Shown: positions 37,201 through 45,800 of the stretch, in pieces
How positions within the stretch are numbered: the stretch's first letter is position 1
Layout: every line of letters begins with the position of its first letter
From: Watersipora subatra
Lineage: Eukaryota > Bryozoa > Gymnolaemata > Cheilostomatida > Watersiporidae
Assembly: GCF_963576615.1 (NCBI RefSeq)
Contig: NC_088714.1
Location: 30,784,643 to 30,848,642, forward strand
Length of the DNA: 64,000 bases
Direction: 5' to 3'
Notes under the pieces: generated by a model
Seen by the model: only the letters and a program-made list of their open reading frames with translations
Databases searched by the model: none
Told to the model about the DNA's origin: nothing
Translations under genes and position numbers: made by a program

Positions 37201-40200
37201 TCAGTTACGCAACTTTATTCACTCATGTTTCAGTTTATATTCATTAATTTCAATTTGAATTAATTAATACTGTTGGCAGCAATTGTGTTCAAGCATTACC
37301 ATGATTATTTTCATGTTTTCTGTATCTGATATGGACTGAATTTATTACGATTTCCATACTTTAACAGGCTTCACGGTGTTATTATGCAATAAAGCAATAA
37401 CTGGCATAGTACACATCAGTAAAGTTCCTCTACTCTCAATCCCAACAATCACCAGAGTTTTAGAGTTTGTTTAAAACTCTACACTAATGTTCTGATGGCA
37501 GCCATTTATCATTTCTTGGCCGGTTTAAAGTACCTTCCGTAATTCAACTATATTTCAAGAACTAATAGCTTCATTACCTTGAAACTTGCGTTATGCTGAA
37601 GATATTAACCGCACAAAGCAATCAAAGTTTGGTGATCCTACGTAAACTGTAAGTACAAAAAAAACTCACGTTTTATCGGTAACAATTTTTCATTTCTCGG
37701 TCTATTAGAAGTACCCTCTTTATTTTGGCAATATCTCAAGAAATAATAGACCAATCAAGTTGAAACTTTTGAAATATGCTAAAAGCATATACCACAGCAA
37801 GCGATCAAAAGTTCGTGATTCTAAATAAATCGGAAGTATAGAAGCACAAAAAGAATTAGCATTCTATCGGAAGCCGTTTTTTATTTCTTGTTTGGATAAA
37901 AACATTGTCAAAATTTTTGCTATACCTCAAGGAACGATAGTCCTATTGACTACAAACTTTGAAATTACACTAAAATCCTACATCACACAATGCCTGCAAA
38001 AATGTGTAATCTTTTGTAAACCGGAAGTTGTAAAACAAAATGAAAATATGAATTCGAGTTTACTCAGGCGTAGAATCAGACGGGAAAACATATTTTCGAG
38101 TTTATCTCAGGCCCAGGCTTCAAAGTGTTAAAAAAATGTCATCAATGTCAACAAATACTGACCAAGTTTAAGCACTCTCAAACATCCCCTTGTGCAATAA
38201 AACTGGAGATGAAGTATACTAGTTTTCTAAATACAAATGTAGTCACCATAGGCAAGCCGATGCTCATGTATAAACAAAAAATGATAACTCATCTGCACCA
38301 AAGCAAAATAATTGGGCTGTGGTTAAAATACTTGAAGGATACTTGGTGTTTTAAAGCTTAACAAACAGTGAAAGCCCACTCACAGCCAAGCAAACCTACA
38401 TCAGATTTCACTCTTGGCAGTATCGAGCTGACCAAATCATGAAAAGAGACAACACTGAAGTTTATGCGCATCCTGGCACTATAAAGAGATGATTGGTGCA
38501 AAAATTTATTTTGAGGCGACAGAAGTCACAAGAAACAGATATTGAACAAGACCACAAAAAAGCAAATAAACTAATTAGACAAAAAACCACCAGTTTGGCA
38601 GGTACGCCATGAGGAGGTAAAATGTTTCTACTCTCTGATGAACGAACATTAACAATACACAACTATAATCCTGATAACTCTTATGTCTGCAGGCAACCTA
38701 GAGAGGAGTTTCTACCAGGGCTCATTATAACAGTAAAATATCCAACACCAGTTATGGCGTAGAGGTATACGATAGCAGATGAATTGAAAAACTAGAGATA
38801 GGCCAGAAAAAGATGGACATAGGAAAGCAGGTGAAGATGCTGAAAGAGAACATGATAGGATCTTTTTTCAGATAGTCAATGCTGGTTTTTCATATAGATA
38901 ATGTGCTATTGTCCCCATTTGTATTTGGGGAAGGACTGGTACCAAATAAATGTTGAACTCAACAAATAAATGTTAAGCCTCTCATACGGTCTGCACAAAA
39001 TCCAGAACTAAACTCAACCGGAAATCTATCAAATGTATTTAAATATTGCAAAGGATTATTTGTTAGCCATATACTTGGTGATAGCCGACATGGCTGCAAA
39101 AAAGAAAGCTTGCCCTTTTTAAACAAGAAAACATGCAAAATTTTATATTGTATGTTTTTTGCTGTGAACACTAAAAATGGGCTGATTTTTCTATACATAC
39201 ATATATGAAACAGTGCATATTCAACAATAAAAATGCGCAATCACCAATAATCCATCAAACAAAGAATTGGAATTTACAATTTTTTGGCATGAATTCAAGC
39301 CAAAATAAGTTATTAATGCATACATTGTATGAGATGTTACAACTATTGTGCCAAACCCGCTTTTACATGTAGCTTCAAATGCGGATTACAAGCAAATCGA
39401 AAAAAAACCAATTTACTATTTTAGACACTCTATAGCCTAGTTGAAATGTATCACACTGATTACAAGAATGCAAACTTAATGACACGCTATACGAATTCAT
39501 CACAGTAGGCCTGTTGCTACCATGACTAAGACAATTTGGAGTTATTTACCCACAGCTTCAAGTTGTATCAAAGAAGACAACTCCTGTATTATTGATAGCA
39601 CTCTTAGTTCTGATACACGTAGCATTTTTTGAGAACCACCAAAGACAGAAAATTGATCCATTTGGTTTTGTATACAGATCCAAGCTTTCCTATTTATAAT
39701 ATTAATATATCATGGTGGCAGCATACCCATTTTGTTTCTGGAAGTGATGCAAGAGTTTAGATCTAGGGACAAATGACCATTTCAGAAAATGGAGACGATT
39801 CATGCCATTTGAGGATTATTTGATAGCCATATATTTGGTGGCAACCATCATGGCTGTAAAAAAAAGCTTGTGTTTTTTAAACAAGGAAACATACAAGCAC
39901 AAGAATTGTTTAAGAAATTGGATAATGCAATCAAGCAATCAAATAAATATGCAATGAGATAATTCATTAGATAGCCCCAGTGGAGCAGTTTGGCTAACTT
40001 AAAAATGATATGGAGTCCCGAAAAAAGTGATGCCAACCGACGGATTTTCCAAATATCATTTAGCCAAAAGTTCATAACTTTTTTACTAGTGAAGGGTGAC
40101 CATATATGAAAGGCTTCTATAGTGCCCCAGAGAAATGAATAGAATTGCAAAGAAGATAGACAAACTGACAATTCGTATGAAAGGTATGTTGATACTTGGG

Positions 40201-41980
40201 GACATGCATGACAAGTATGACAATCGTTTGGAGTTAGACTGCAAGTGTGACAATAAATCTATCAAAATATTAATTCATCAAGTGTTGAGTTAATTGAACA
40301 AAAACACAAATAAGTGATCCTAAAAAATGCATGTACATGTAAGTCGCAAAGGAGTTGCCGCTACTCTATGCTAGGCATTGGCCCAAGAAATAGGCAGACA
40401 GGATGAAGAATGCAACTCGTGCATCACGGGTACACCAAAGCGACAGCAAAAATTTTACGACATTATGACATTTCCGCCACTCTCTGGTGTGAAGTAAACA
40501 AGGGTCATCAAAACATGGAGTATTTAATCATAATAGACTACTTCTCATTTTCTCAAGCATGTTTGAACGAGAATATCTAAATAAAACCACAACAAGAAAA
40601 GAATGAGAAATGTGTAGAAAACATTTACTAGACTTGGTATCTGATTTTGTATTAAATGGGGCTTCATTCATATCACTGGCTTTCCAAGACATACTGGCTT
40701 AAAGGTAAAGCAGAATCTGCAATAAATGTTCTCAAATGAATTATGAAGCGAGCAGAGGATCTATAATTGGTGTTGTTAAAACACAGAAACACTATCACTG
40801 CATGAGTGGCAACCTGAACATGGAGTGCATATTACAGAGACCCACCAGTTCTGCATCGTCGACATGCAACCATCAGTTCTCCGTAAACAATTTGCCAAAA
40901 TTCGAAAAAGAAAGTATAAAATTAATGATTAAACCACTGGAGGTACAACAGATCAACCAAAGAACTTTTCAGAAACAGTAGTCTAACAAATCCTATGCAG
41001 AGCTGAATGAAGACCTTTCAGTATTATTATCCACTAAAATGGGATTGGTTTTAAGCAAACACCAGTGTAGATAGTCGACATTACTAATACAGCCCATCCA
41101 TATACAATCAAAACGCATGTACCCAAAACTACAGTTGATCCTTAGCAGATAGACGAGACTTGCAGACGGCCCGTCCATTCCATTTTACAGAAGTTATCAA
41201 CACTAAAAACATAACAGGCACCCTAATAAAATAAACAAAATACCGGCGATGTACGCGATGAACAAACTACGTGTTTAGCAAATACTCCACTGAACTGACA
41301 GCACATTATGAATCGACAAGATTTTTGATGCTAAGGGTATGTTGATGCTAACAAAAGTCTAGGTCATCATCAATTGTACTCTCTGTTGATAAACTCGGTG
41401 TTATTATTGAGTATTATAATATTCACAATTATATATTTCTATATCACACCTGACAAATTAGCTTCTATTGTGGTTTGTTCATTCCTCGCCCTCGCATTTT
41501 CAACTCAGACATTCCCTGGCTTAATAAATTTATATACCCACTTTATCCTCACCTTCAGTTATAATACTTACTCAATACTTACTCGATAGTAATAGTACAC
41601 TTGTAATTAGCCACAGGGGCCTTGAGAAAGTGCCTCAGAAGTAAAACATTTGGTTAATACTCTGGTTAACCTAGATTCCAGCATTAGGCTGAGTTATGTT
41701 TCAGTCTGAGATTTAAGTCTTAAGTCTCTAATGGTTTCGGGTAAGAAACCGTTATGAAAGAGGCGAGTCACGGCATATATTGATGAGGTTGGCATATATT
41801 CATGTGTATACAACGACACAATTAAAAAACCAGCAAATTTAAAACAGTAATACTACGTCAAATGTGTTTTACCAACAGTATGCTTCAAAACAAACCTATG
41901 GTTACATCCCCTTTGAGAACAGTTTTGGTAAATTCCACAATCGCCCCAGGTTTTATCGTTGTCTTATTAGACTTGGACAT
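25124..41980 (-). CDS. DCTN6: Dynactin subunit 6 (p27), five exons
   Basis: Family role (known): subunit of the dynactin pointed-end complex, a left-handed beta-helix that pairs with DCTN5 and helps dynein bind cargo. Exons in transcript order: 41896-41980, 28654-28759, 28399-28514, 27306-27451, 25124-25201. Phases 1, 2, 1, 0 agree at every GT-AG junction, giving 176 residues and TAA (human about 190). The N-terminus reads KPGAIVEF, LKGDVTIG; exon 2 GTVVHPTVQILAEGGPIVIG; exon 3 VIGDDNQFEV, YIGNNN; exon 4 ENGCVVGVGMHLEN; exon 5 QLDYLRNVIPNYHKVHK. These are the hexapeptide-repeat coils and the C-terminal helix of DCTN6. Human DCTN6 carries a Thr-Pro phosphosite near its end; no such TP is seen here. 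Intron 1 is 13.1 kb, of which 7,979 bp is an antisense BEL/Pao insertion. The MVB12 stop lies 776 bp upstream on the same strand. Confidence 0.92.
25202..27305 (-). other. DCTN6 intron 4
   Basis: 2.1 kb. It holds a short GA-rich run (about 26268-26295), a TA microsatellite (about 26950-26972) and the foldback element 26909-27255. The 60-90-codon open frames inside it have no recognisable similarity. Confidence 0.55.
26909..27255. repeat. Long foldback MITE with TA run
   Basis: ATTTAAAGGGTCACTTACAT at the left is matched by the inverted CGTAAGTTACCCTTTAAAT at the right. Complementarity continues inward through AAATTTTA, the 'catttgagattttat' block and the 'acttgatcacggtcaaaatg' block to a centre near 27085. 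The left arm is interrupted by a TA run. The right arm resembles part of the 2776-3896 element (about 3575-3720). Confidence 0.75.
27306..27451 (-). CDS. DCTN6: DCTN6 exon 4
   Basis: Starts after GTTGCAG in phase 1 and ends GRDFPP before GTATGT. The open frame continues past the donor to 27243 on the minus strand, but those extra codons are intron: exon 5 supplies the conserved QLDYL-IPNYH ending in the same phase. Confidence 0.85.
27642..27785. repeat. 48-bp tandem repeat, three copies
   Basis: Three units of about 48 bp containing CAGCTAAACGTGTCACAATC followed by CATAAAGG, in DCTN6 intron 3. The third copy has CTGC for CAGC. Confidence 0.9.
29505..30137 (+). repeat. BEL/Pao 5' LTR
   Basis: Begins TGTAGGGAAAGC and ends AAACTCTACA, so it has the TG...CA ends and short TGTAG/CTACA inverted termini. 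An AATAAA at 30042-30047 could serve as the polyadenylation signal in the downstream copy. Confidence 0.95.
30138..30792 (+). other. BEL/Pao 5' leader
   Basis: Untranslated leader between LTR and Gag. ATG at 30701 in context AACCATGG is the best start, but it is in a different frame from the long polyprotein frame and meets TAA at 30806-30808. The polyprotein frame itself is open only from after a stop at 30730 and has no early ATG. Confidence 0.65.
30793..36009 (+). CDS. BEL/Pao Gag-Pol polyprotein, main frame
   Basis: About 1,738 codons. Gag-type region near residues 320-420; three zinc-knuckle-like motifs (CLNC near 544, CFRC near 577, CLLC near 597). The aspartic protease (near 704) reads LLDTMSD, with Met where the usual DTG/DSG motif has Gly. 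Reverse transcriptase spans roughly 985-1120, with YVDD near 1108. RNase H has FSDAS near 1287 and FWTDSN near 1362. The integrase zinc finger is near 1586-1625 (HYHERIYH...CVNCK), with the first catalytic Asp near 1656 and the second (CDNGTN) near 1720. The frame ends at 36009, before the catalytic Glu. The start given is only where the frame opens (codon GTG), not a proven start. Confidence 0.9.
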   Translation: MEHDLNPASESVVTELHSEKLTLSASSISSSETESSASTDANHEFSARTRRKTELTLVGKESKAYQLQVKISKEINSEYRYLNEIQDNLARGVALEALYDMHDLLAERVNTLLHSYNDLVNLYDKDEGRVAPQTKTMFYHFMAHACKLKEAIEDRLDRLEEEQAKTEEDMKRRLTAELEENRQFQELVRLSENSSIQFGDASSSQAEATPAVGDPGQVEAAAVEQNSSQVEAAAVEQNSPQTRTALEVRNSTAVETCPEVVNVIAKSDAPASGILPQTQWLTATQRQHAVASNQEISPETNALNRLAETLTLAKSANKRSVEPAIFEGDVLQFSDWEVDLNNFLQAENIQGHERLHHLKRFVTGDARRCIEGQFITNTNEAYLSARAILKERFGNQHNIARGFRKRLDEWPQIHPRNGKALTEYSDFLCHLKSAMSSVSTLDVLNDYNENEKMCQKLPDWLKLKWVRVVGKLEECEQRYPKFHEFCSFVREEARIMSLPISQSLSSQANKIKRNNASESPTATKTSSSEPLRSVKSYSTSTAKGCLNCTLGNHETVDCYHLQEMEKSQKQKFVKKQGICFRCYVKGHRSKGCNSTLRCLLCGKSHATANHDNNWKPNRSDSQKVSAFSESKEGQRRKQPANSPQTTGPPSQKPMDQATYETPKTSKEDKQKSCKATCLGSRLTSMAIPVYVSAGTGQKMLVYALLDTMSDSCYVSPEAISRLGATASAVEHDITIHTMNGPETTNLERYDNILLTGYMNDNQAKISAYQRAIFCNKSQLPSPEQARKLPHLRDIASQIPPLLDIPVALLIGMNHTEIIQPLESRTCMDGRPFASKTLFGWTMCGGRELTAARKSYNTYTARDTELLNLLDQDFRDINTEGATSQEDMKFIDILKRGITRDGKGNLMMPLPFRSEPELPNNRQQAELRLKQQLRKLERSERDKREYTKFMKDLIANGHAEEVTSTPAEQGKVWYLPHFAVRHKRKGKLRVVFDGKARSSNVSLNDMLLTGPDHINSLLGILLRLRKETTAITCDIQHMFYNFKVDPPHRDYLRFLWTTGEDPKTIKEYRMTVHLFGAKSSPGVATYGLRKLANDNKSTFPKAADFLMNNFYVDDGVTSVATYQEAVNLIQTATELCSKAGIRLHKYLSNDKQVLAAVPPSERGESTKSLNLFADQLPCDRTLGMEWNLEADTFHFTTPASLNKPTTKRTMLSTIAQIYDPMGLISPVILNGKRILQRCISSGLSWDQLIPTDEAEQWTKWTSELPKLAQLNVQRCFKPERNIVSTELHHFSDASTAGYGACSYVRQIDDQGKINCNLILAKSRVASLNKPTTIPKLELQGAVTAARLSVTLRKELHMEIDKEMFWTDSNIALGYLNNDCQRFHMYVTNRVKEIKLHTDTKKWNYVTTADHPADIVSRGSSTSGLISSPNWFQGPKFLHKLDISVYTHSNKADAVLPENDPELRKVTTHATTRTSNITQKFNKYSNWTTLIRSIAILKKFARQKTWKITETTPSELQEAEIFIILEIQTTAYPTKAKNKSLTKLYPYVDNNGLVRVGGRLENQTDLTMEEKHSVLIPKHTHVSYLIAKHYHERIYHLGRRSTLAAIREAGYWLVNSTGQIKNLIGKCVNCKRLRKAPATQLMGQLPEERLARTPPFTHVGVDVFGPFYVKERRTELKRWGLITACVYSRAIHIEILEDMSSDSLIQALRCFMAIRGPIQTIVCDNGTNLVGAKNELEKTV
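35948..36691 (+). pseudogene. BEL/Pao integrase C-terminal part, +1 frame
   Basis: Continues the integrase in another frame after a shift located at or just before the six-A run 35996-36001. It carries the catalytic Glu in GGATERLIRS (Glu at 36104-36106), then the conserved BEL tail with RVGDIVMILDENVARSDWKI. The stop is at 36689-36691. A one-base insertion in the A run is the simplest explanation; a sequencing error or a programmed shift are alternatives. Confidence 0.85.
36851..37483 (+). repeat. BEL/Pao 3' LTR
   Basis: Same length and ends as the 5' LTR; I counted about nine substitutions and no indel between them. AATAAA at 37388-37393. Confidence 0.95.
37496..38050. repeat. Diverged ~185-bp tandem repeat, three copies
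   Basis: Three imperfect repeats start near 37496, 37678 and 37868. Each opens with a T-rich 'atttctt(g/t)' block, followed by 'atatctcaag(a/g)aa..atag' and 'ttgaaactt' blocks. It looks like an old satellite or transposon-internal repeat, directly beside the BEL insertion. Confidence 0.55.
39040..39905. repeat. ~85-bp direct duplication about 760 bp apart
   Basis: The block AGGATTATTTG...AGCCATAT.CTTGGTG...CATGGCTG...AAGCTTG...TTTAAACAAG occurs near 39050-39137 and again near 39811-39896. Probably part of the decayed retroelement that continues to 41.2 kb. Confidence 0.6.
40430..41190 (+). pseudogene. Decayed Ty3/Gypsy-type integrase
   Basis: Reading across several frames gives the hallmarks of a Ty3/Gypsy integrase: a CNSC pair from the zinc finger (about 40410), EYLIIIDYFS (about 40520), KGKAESAINVLK and IMKRAEDL (about 40705-40765), and a post-integrase LRKQFAKIRKRKYKIND (about 40880-40930). 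Many stops and frameshifts interrupt it, so it cannot be functional. It lies in DCTN6 intron 1; decayed upstream pol sequence may extend into 38-40 kb. Confidence 0.6.
41896..41980 (-). CDS. DCTN6: DCTN6 exon 1
   Basis: 28 codons plus one base, from ATG at 41980 to the donor GTTTGT. It encodes KPGAIVEF and LKGDVTIG, with the final Gly split across the junction. It is separated from exon 2 by the long transposon-bearing intron, so an automatic annotation could easily miss it. Confidence 0.88.
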
Positions 41981-42756
41981 AATTATTTCTCGGGATTTTC
42001 GAAGACCAATCAAGCAGACAGCACGCAATTGATGTTCGACAAATAATTTAATAAGAACCTTACATAGGTGCAGCTGATCACGGCTATATTTATCCGCTTG
42101 AGGTAGCGTCTAGTACCACGAGCAGACAACTCTTTTACATAGTGAAGCATCAGTGAACAGCATATTCCTTAAAACTACAAGACTTGCTTAGCTTAACCAA
42201 GTGATACTTTTTTGTCTTCAGTTAAGTACGTGATACACATATACTTATAGTTCACTTGCCACCGTCGGCAAATAATTCTGGTAAAAATATAGGGCTTCAC
42301 AATGTCTTTGCTAAACATAAAGCAGAACACACCAAGCAGATATTACATTTTAAAACAATAAATAAAAGTGATAATTTTGTTATTTTATATATTTAATTTT
42401 ATTTATTATTTAATATGACAAGAAACCAATTATAGGGTAGTACGAAATATCCAGTAGCGGAAATTCAAAATAACATCAAAGCTATAGAACATAAAACTAC
42501 AGTATCAATAGTTTTCTGGCATCTGCCAAAAAGAAAACAGTAAGACTTTGAATCAATCATATAAAAGTAATTGTGTGGCACCATATTGAAGAAGTATCAC
42601 AATTATACTAAAACACTGGCTGAAGTACCAGATAATATCTGATGTGCACAAATAAACTTCTACGCAAAATAGTTTAAAGCAACAAACTGCCGATGTTTCG
42701 GAAGTGTGTACACTGTGGCACTAAAGAAATAGAACATATGGACGTCTTTCAAGACC
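41981..42756 (-). other. MVB12 to DCTN6 intergenic region
   Basis: 776 bp between the MVB12 stop and the DCTN6 ATG, both on the minus strand. It must contain the MVB12 3' untranslated region and the DCTN6 promoter. No CpG-rich block or clear TATA box was seen. Confidence 0.6.
42399..42404 (-). terminator. Possible polyadenylation signal of MVB12
   Basis: TTTATT on the plus strand is AATAAA on the minus strand, about 355 bases after the MVB12 stop. Several similar AT-rich hexamers lie nearby, so the exact site is uncertain. Confidence 0.35.
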
Positions 42757-42822
42757 CTAAATTCCGTTGAAGTTGAGGGAGGTCTGCTGAGCTTGCCTCT
42801 CCACCACAAACGAATACTCAAA
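42757..42822 (-). CDS. MVB12B: MVB12 exon 9: last exon
   Basis: Encodes FEYSFVVERQAQQ and eight more residues, then TAG. The FEYSFVVE ending joins exon 8 as NEFEYSF, matching the family C-terminus. Confidence 0.88.
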   Translation of the reverse strand, partial: FEYSFVVERQAQQTSLNFNGI

Positions 42823-45800
42823 CTACAAAATACAAAAACAATAACAAAAAACATATATGAATTGTATCATAGAGTACAGTAAAATTATGGTGTAGTGACA
42901 AGACACAAACAAACTATTTATATATGATCTGTAAGCAGTAATATCATTCAACTGTTTTACCAGCCTTCAATACCTAGAATAACCTGTCCTATAAATTTAG
43001 ATATAAATAATAAATATAGGTATAGATAATCCTCATTTTGTGACATAAATTCACATTATGAATCTCTCGTTGTTATTCTTGTTATTCCGTCATTCATTAA
43101 AGAAGCCTTCTCTTCCAACTCTGGTTTTATATTTTTTTCAAAAATTTCCTTTATGCATATTTGACAATTTTTCCCATTTTTAATATACCATCATAACTCC
43201 AAGTCATCACAAGTGCACATAAGTTAGCAAAAGTGTGTCATCCTAGTGGTCATAAGTGAGCACTACCTGAATTACAGTTTGATAATGATATTTAGCAAGC
43301 ATCAGCTGACGGGAGCTTGATGAATTTAACATAGTTTGTCACATAAGAAAAAGAAGATGAGATAACTCCCTCATAAGAAAGCTATAAGCTAATCATGATG
43401 AAACTAGCGTCATATTCTTGGACAGATAAAACTGCTATCATATTCATTGGTTATACTAGTATAAAATAGGAGTTAACCAAACTAATCTAGACTGGAACTA
43501 TGTAAAACGACTTAGTAATACAAATAGATTAGAATAGAGGTATACTTAAATACGTAATCTATGAATAAAAGGCAGGTTAAACAAGTAACACAACTATACC
43601 AACATGGTTTTAGATGATGTAGAGCTAATGGTAGCCAGACATTGGCTGAAAAAACATTTGACAGATGTAAATTTGGCTAATGAACATTTGGTCTAATAGC
43701 AATTTGGCTTAGTGCATATTTAGCCCAATGGACATTTGACCGAATGGACATTTAGCTCAGTAGATATTTCTTGTTACAGACCATGGAAATTACACACGAA
43801 TTTAATACACGAACGACATGAGGAGAAAGTTATTGCTTGATGGTCATGCCTACATTGTTGATAGGAGAGAAAACAGTGCAATTTACTTCCGCCTATACCG
43901 GAGAAATACAGGTGTTATGAAAAAGTAGATTCTTTTGAGAGCAATTGCTTACAATATTTATATACTTTTTTATTGATTTTTTCTACATTAAACTACAATA
44001 AACTTAAATATATTTAATTTTACACTTTTTTATTGAATTTCTTTTCAAGCATACAAGTTCATACAATATACTTATAAGTATTGGCTGTTGTTACCCTTCT
44101 TTGGCCAAACATCCTTCAGCTAAATGTAAATATGGCCAAATTTCCGTTAGGCGAAATGTCTGTTGGCCAAATGTACGTCTGCCAAATATCTGTCAACCAA
44201 AAGCCTGGTAACGAAACCAATTGGGCTACCTCATACAATATATGCCCAAACCTTGCCACATGAACCTCCATATAAAACATGACTGACTAGCAATTTAAAT
44301 TAGACCTTACCCATTTTCTAAACAAGAATAAATCATAACAATAATAGAAATGACAAGAAGGGAAAGCAAGACTGCATAATACAACGAAAGTATTAATAGC
44401 CTATGCCTACCTCATTCATGATGTTCGCTCGTGACTTTATAGAGAATCCGCTCAAGTTAGTCTGCAAAAGAGAAATCTTGAAGATTTTAAACAAACCGTA
44501 AAACGAATTTAATCAGACAACTTAAAGCAGATATTGACGATGAGACCCGTTACAGCGTTAAACCAAATTTTTATTCTTACAATTCTCATTGGAGGAATAA
44601 ACCAGCATCCACTTTCTGATATCTTTGCACAACCGAATTACGCTAAATCTGAGAGCTGAGTACCGGATCTATTTAAAGCAATGCCTAGTTCTTCACTAGC
44701 AATTACATCCCCCTTCTTAAATATAATCATAAACAATCTCGATATGCATAAATATAGAAGAGTGAACTACCACTTGATGTACCTCTCAAGATGTACCGTA
44801 AAACCTCTATTTGAATGTTACCTTTATTTGAATGCCGCCTCTAATAAAACACTACTATGAGGAAGGGATGAAAAACGCAGCGTCATTGTGTTCAAATAGA
44901 GGCTTTAGGGTATTTGGCTATTGTATACATTGACAAAATATAAAAGCTTACTGCATTTGTGGCAAACAGAATAAATGGACATGCAAAATAAATTTATACA
45001 AATTTTTCAACAATGGCTGTTCGATATAGCGGAGTTGCAATTAGCACACATAGAGCGACATGAATCCAGAACTTAGACATATGATGTTCTTTTAGTAAGG
45101 TGCCTATGCATATAACTGGCATATCATTTACTTATGTATATACTCTGTACACAACTAGCTTATTGATAAACTATGTATAAAATTACCTTATGTATACACT
45201 TTGTACATAACTATCACATGTATACACTTTGTACATAACTATCATACGTATACACTTTGTACATAACTATCATATGTATACACTTTGTACATAACTATCA
45301 TATGTATACACTTTGTACATAACTATCATATGTATACACTTTGTACATAACTATCATACGTATACACTTTGTACATAACTATCATACGTATACACTTTGT
45401 ACATAACTATCATATGTATACACTTTGTACATAACTATCATATGTATATACACTTTGTACATAACTAACATATATATACACTTTGTACATAACTATCATA
45501 CGTATACACTTTGTACATAACTATCATATGTATACACTTTGTACATAACTATCATATGTATACACATTGCACATAACTTTCATATGTATACACTTTGTAC
45601 ATAACTATCATATGTATACACTTTGTACATAACTACCCTATATATACACTTTGTACATAACTATCATATATATATACATTTTGTACATAACTATCATATG
45701 TATACACTTTGTACATAACTTCCCAATGGATGAACTTTGTACATAACTATCCTATGTATACACTTTGTACATAACTACCCTATATATACACTTTGTACAT

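Larger units (their letters stand above)
29505..37483 (+). mobile_element. Complete BEL/Pao LTR retrotransposon in DCTN6 intron 1
   Basis: 7,979 bp bounded by two 633-bp LTRs and flanked by the 5-bp direct repeat CTAAT (29500-29504 and 37484-37488). It encodes a Gag-protease-RT-RNase H-integrase polyprotein in the order typical of BEL/Pao. A short purine tract (AGATGGGAG, 36842-36850) precedes the right LTR and fits a polypurine tract. The primer-binding site after 30137 is not obvious. About nine differences between the LTRs (near 1.4%) suggest a fairly recent insertion. It is oriented opposite to DCTN6. A frameshift in integrase, and an upstream ATG in a different frame from Gag, suggest this copy is inactive unless either shift is programmed or a sequencing error. 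Confidence 0.95.

Noticed and set aside
41374-41589. Hydrophobic 71-codon frame resembling a membrane protein
   Set aside because: AT-rich DNA readily yields Ile/Leu/Phe-rich frames; it lies in DCTN6 intron 1 beside a decayed retroelement and has no similarity.
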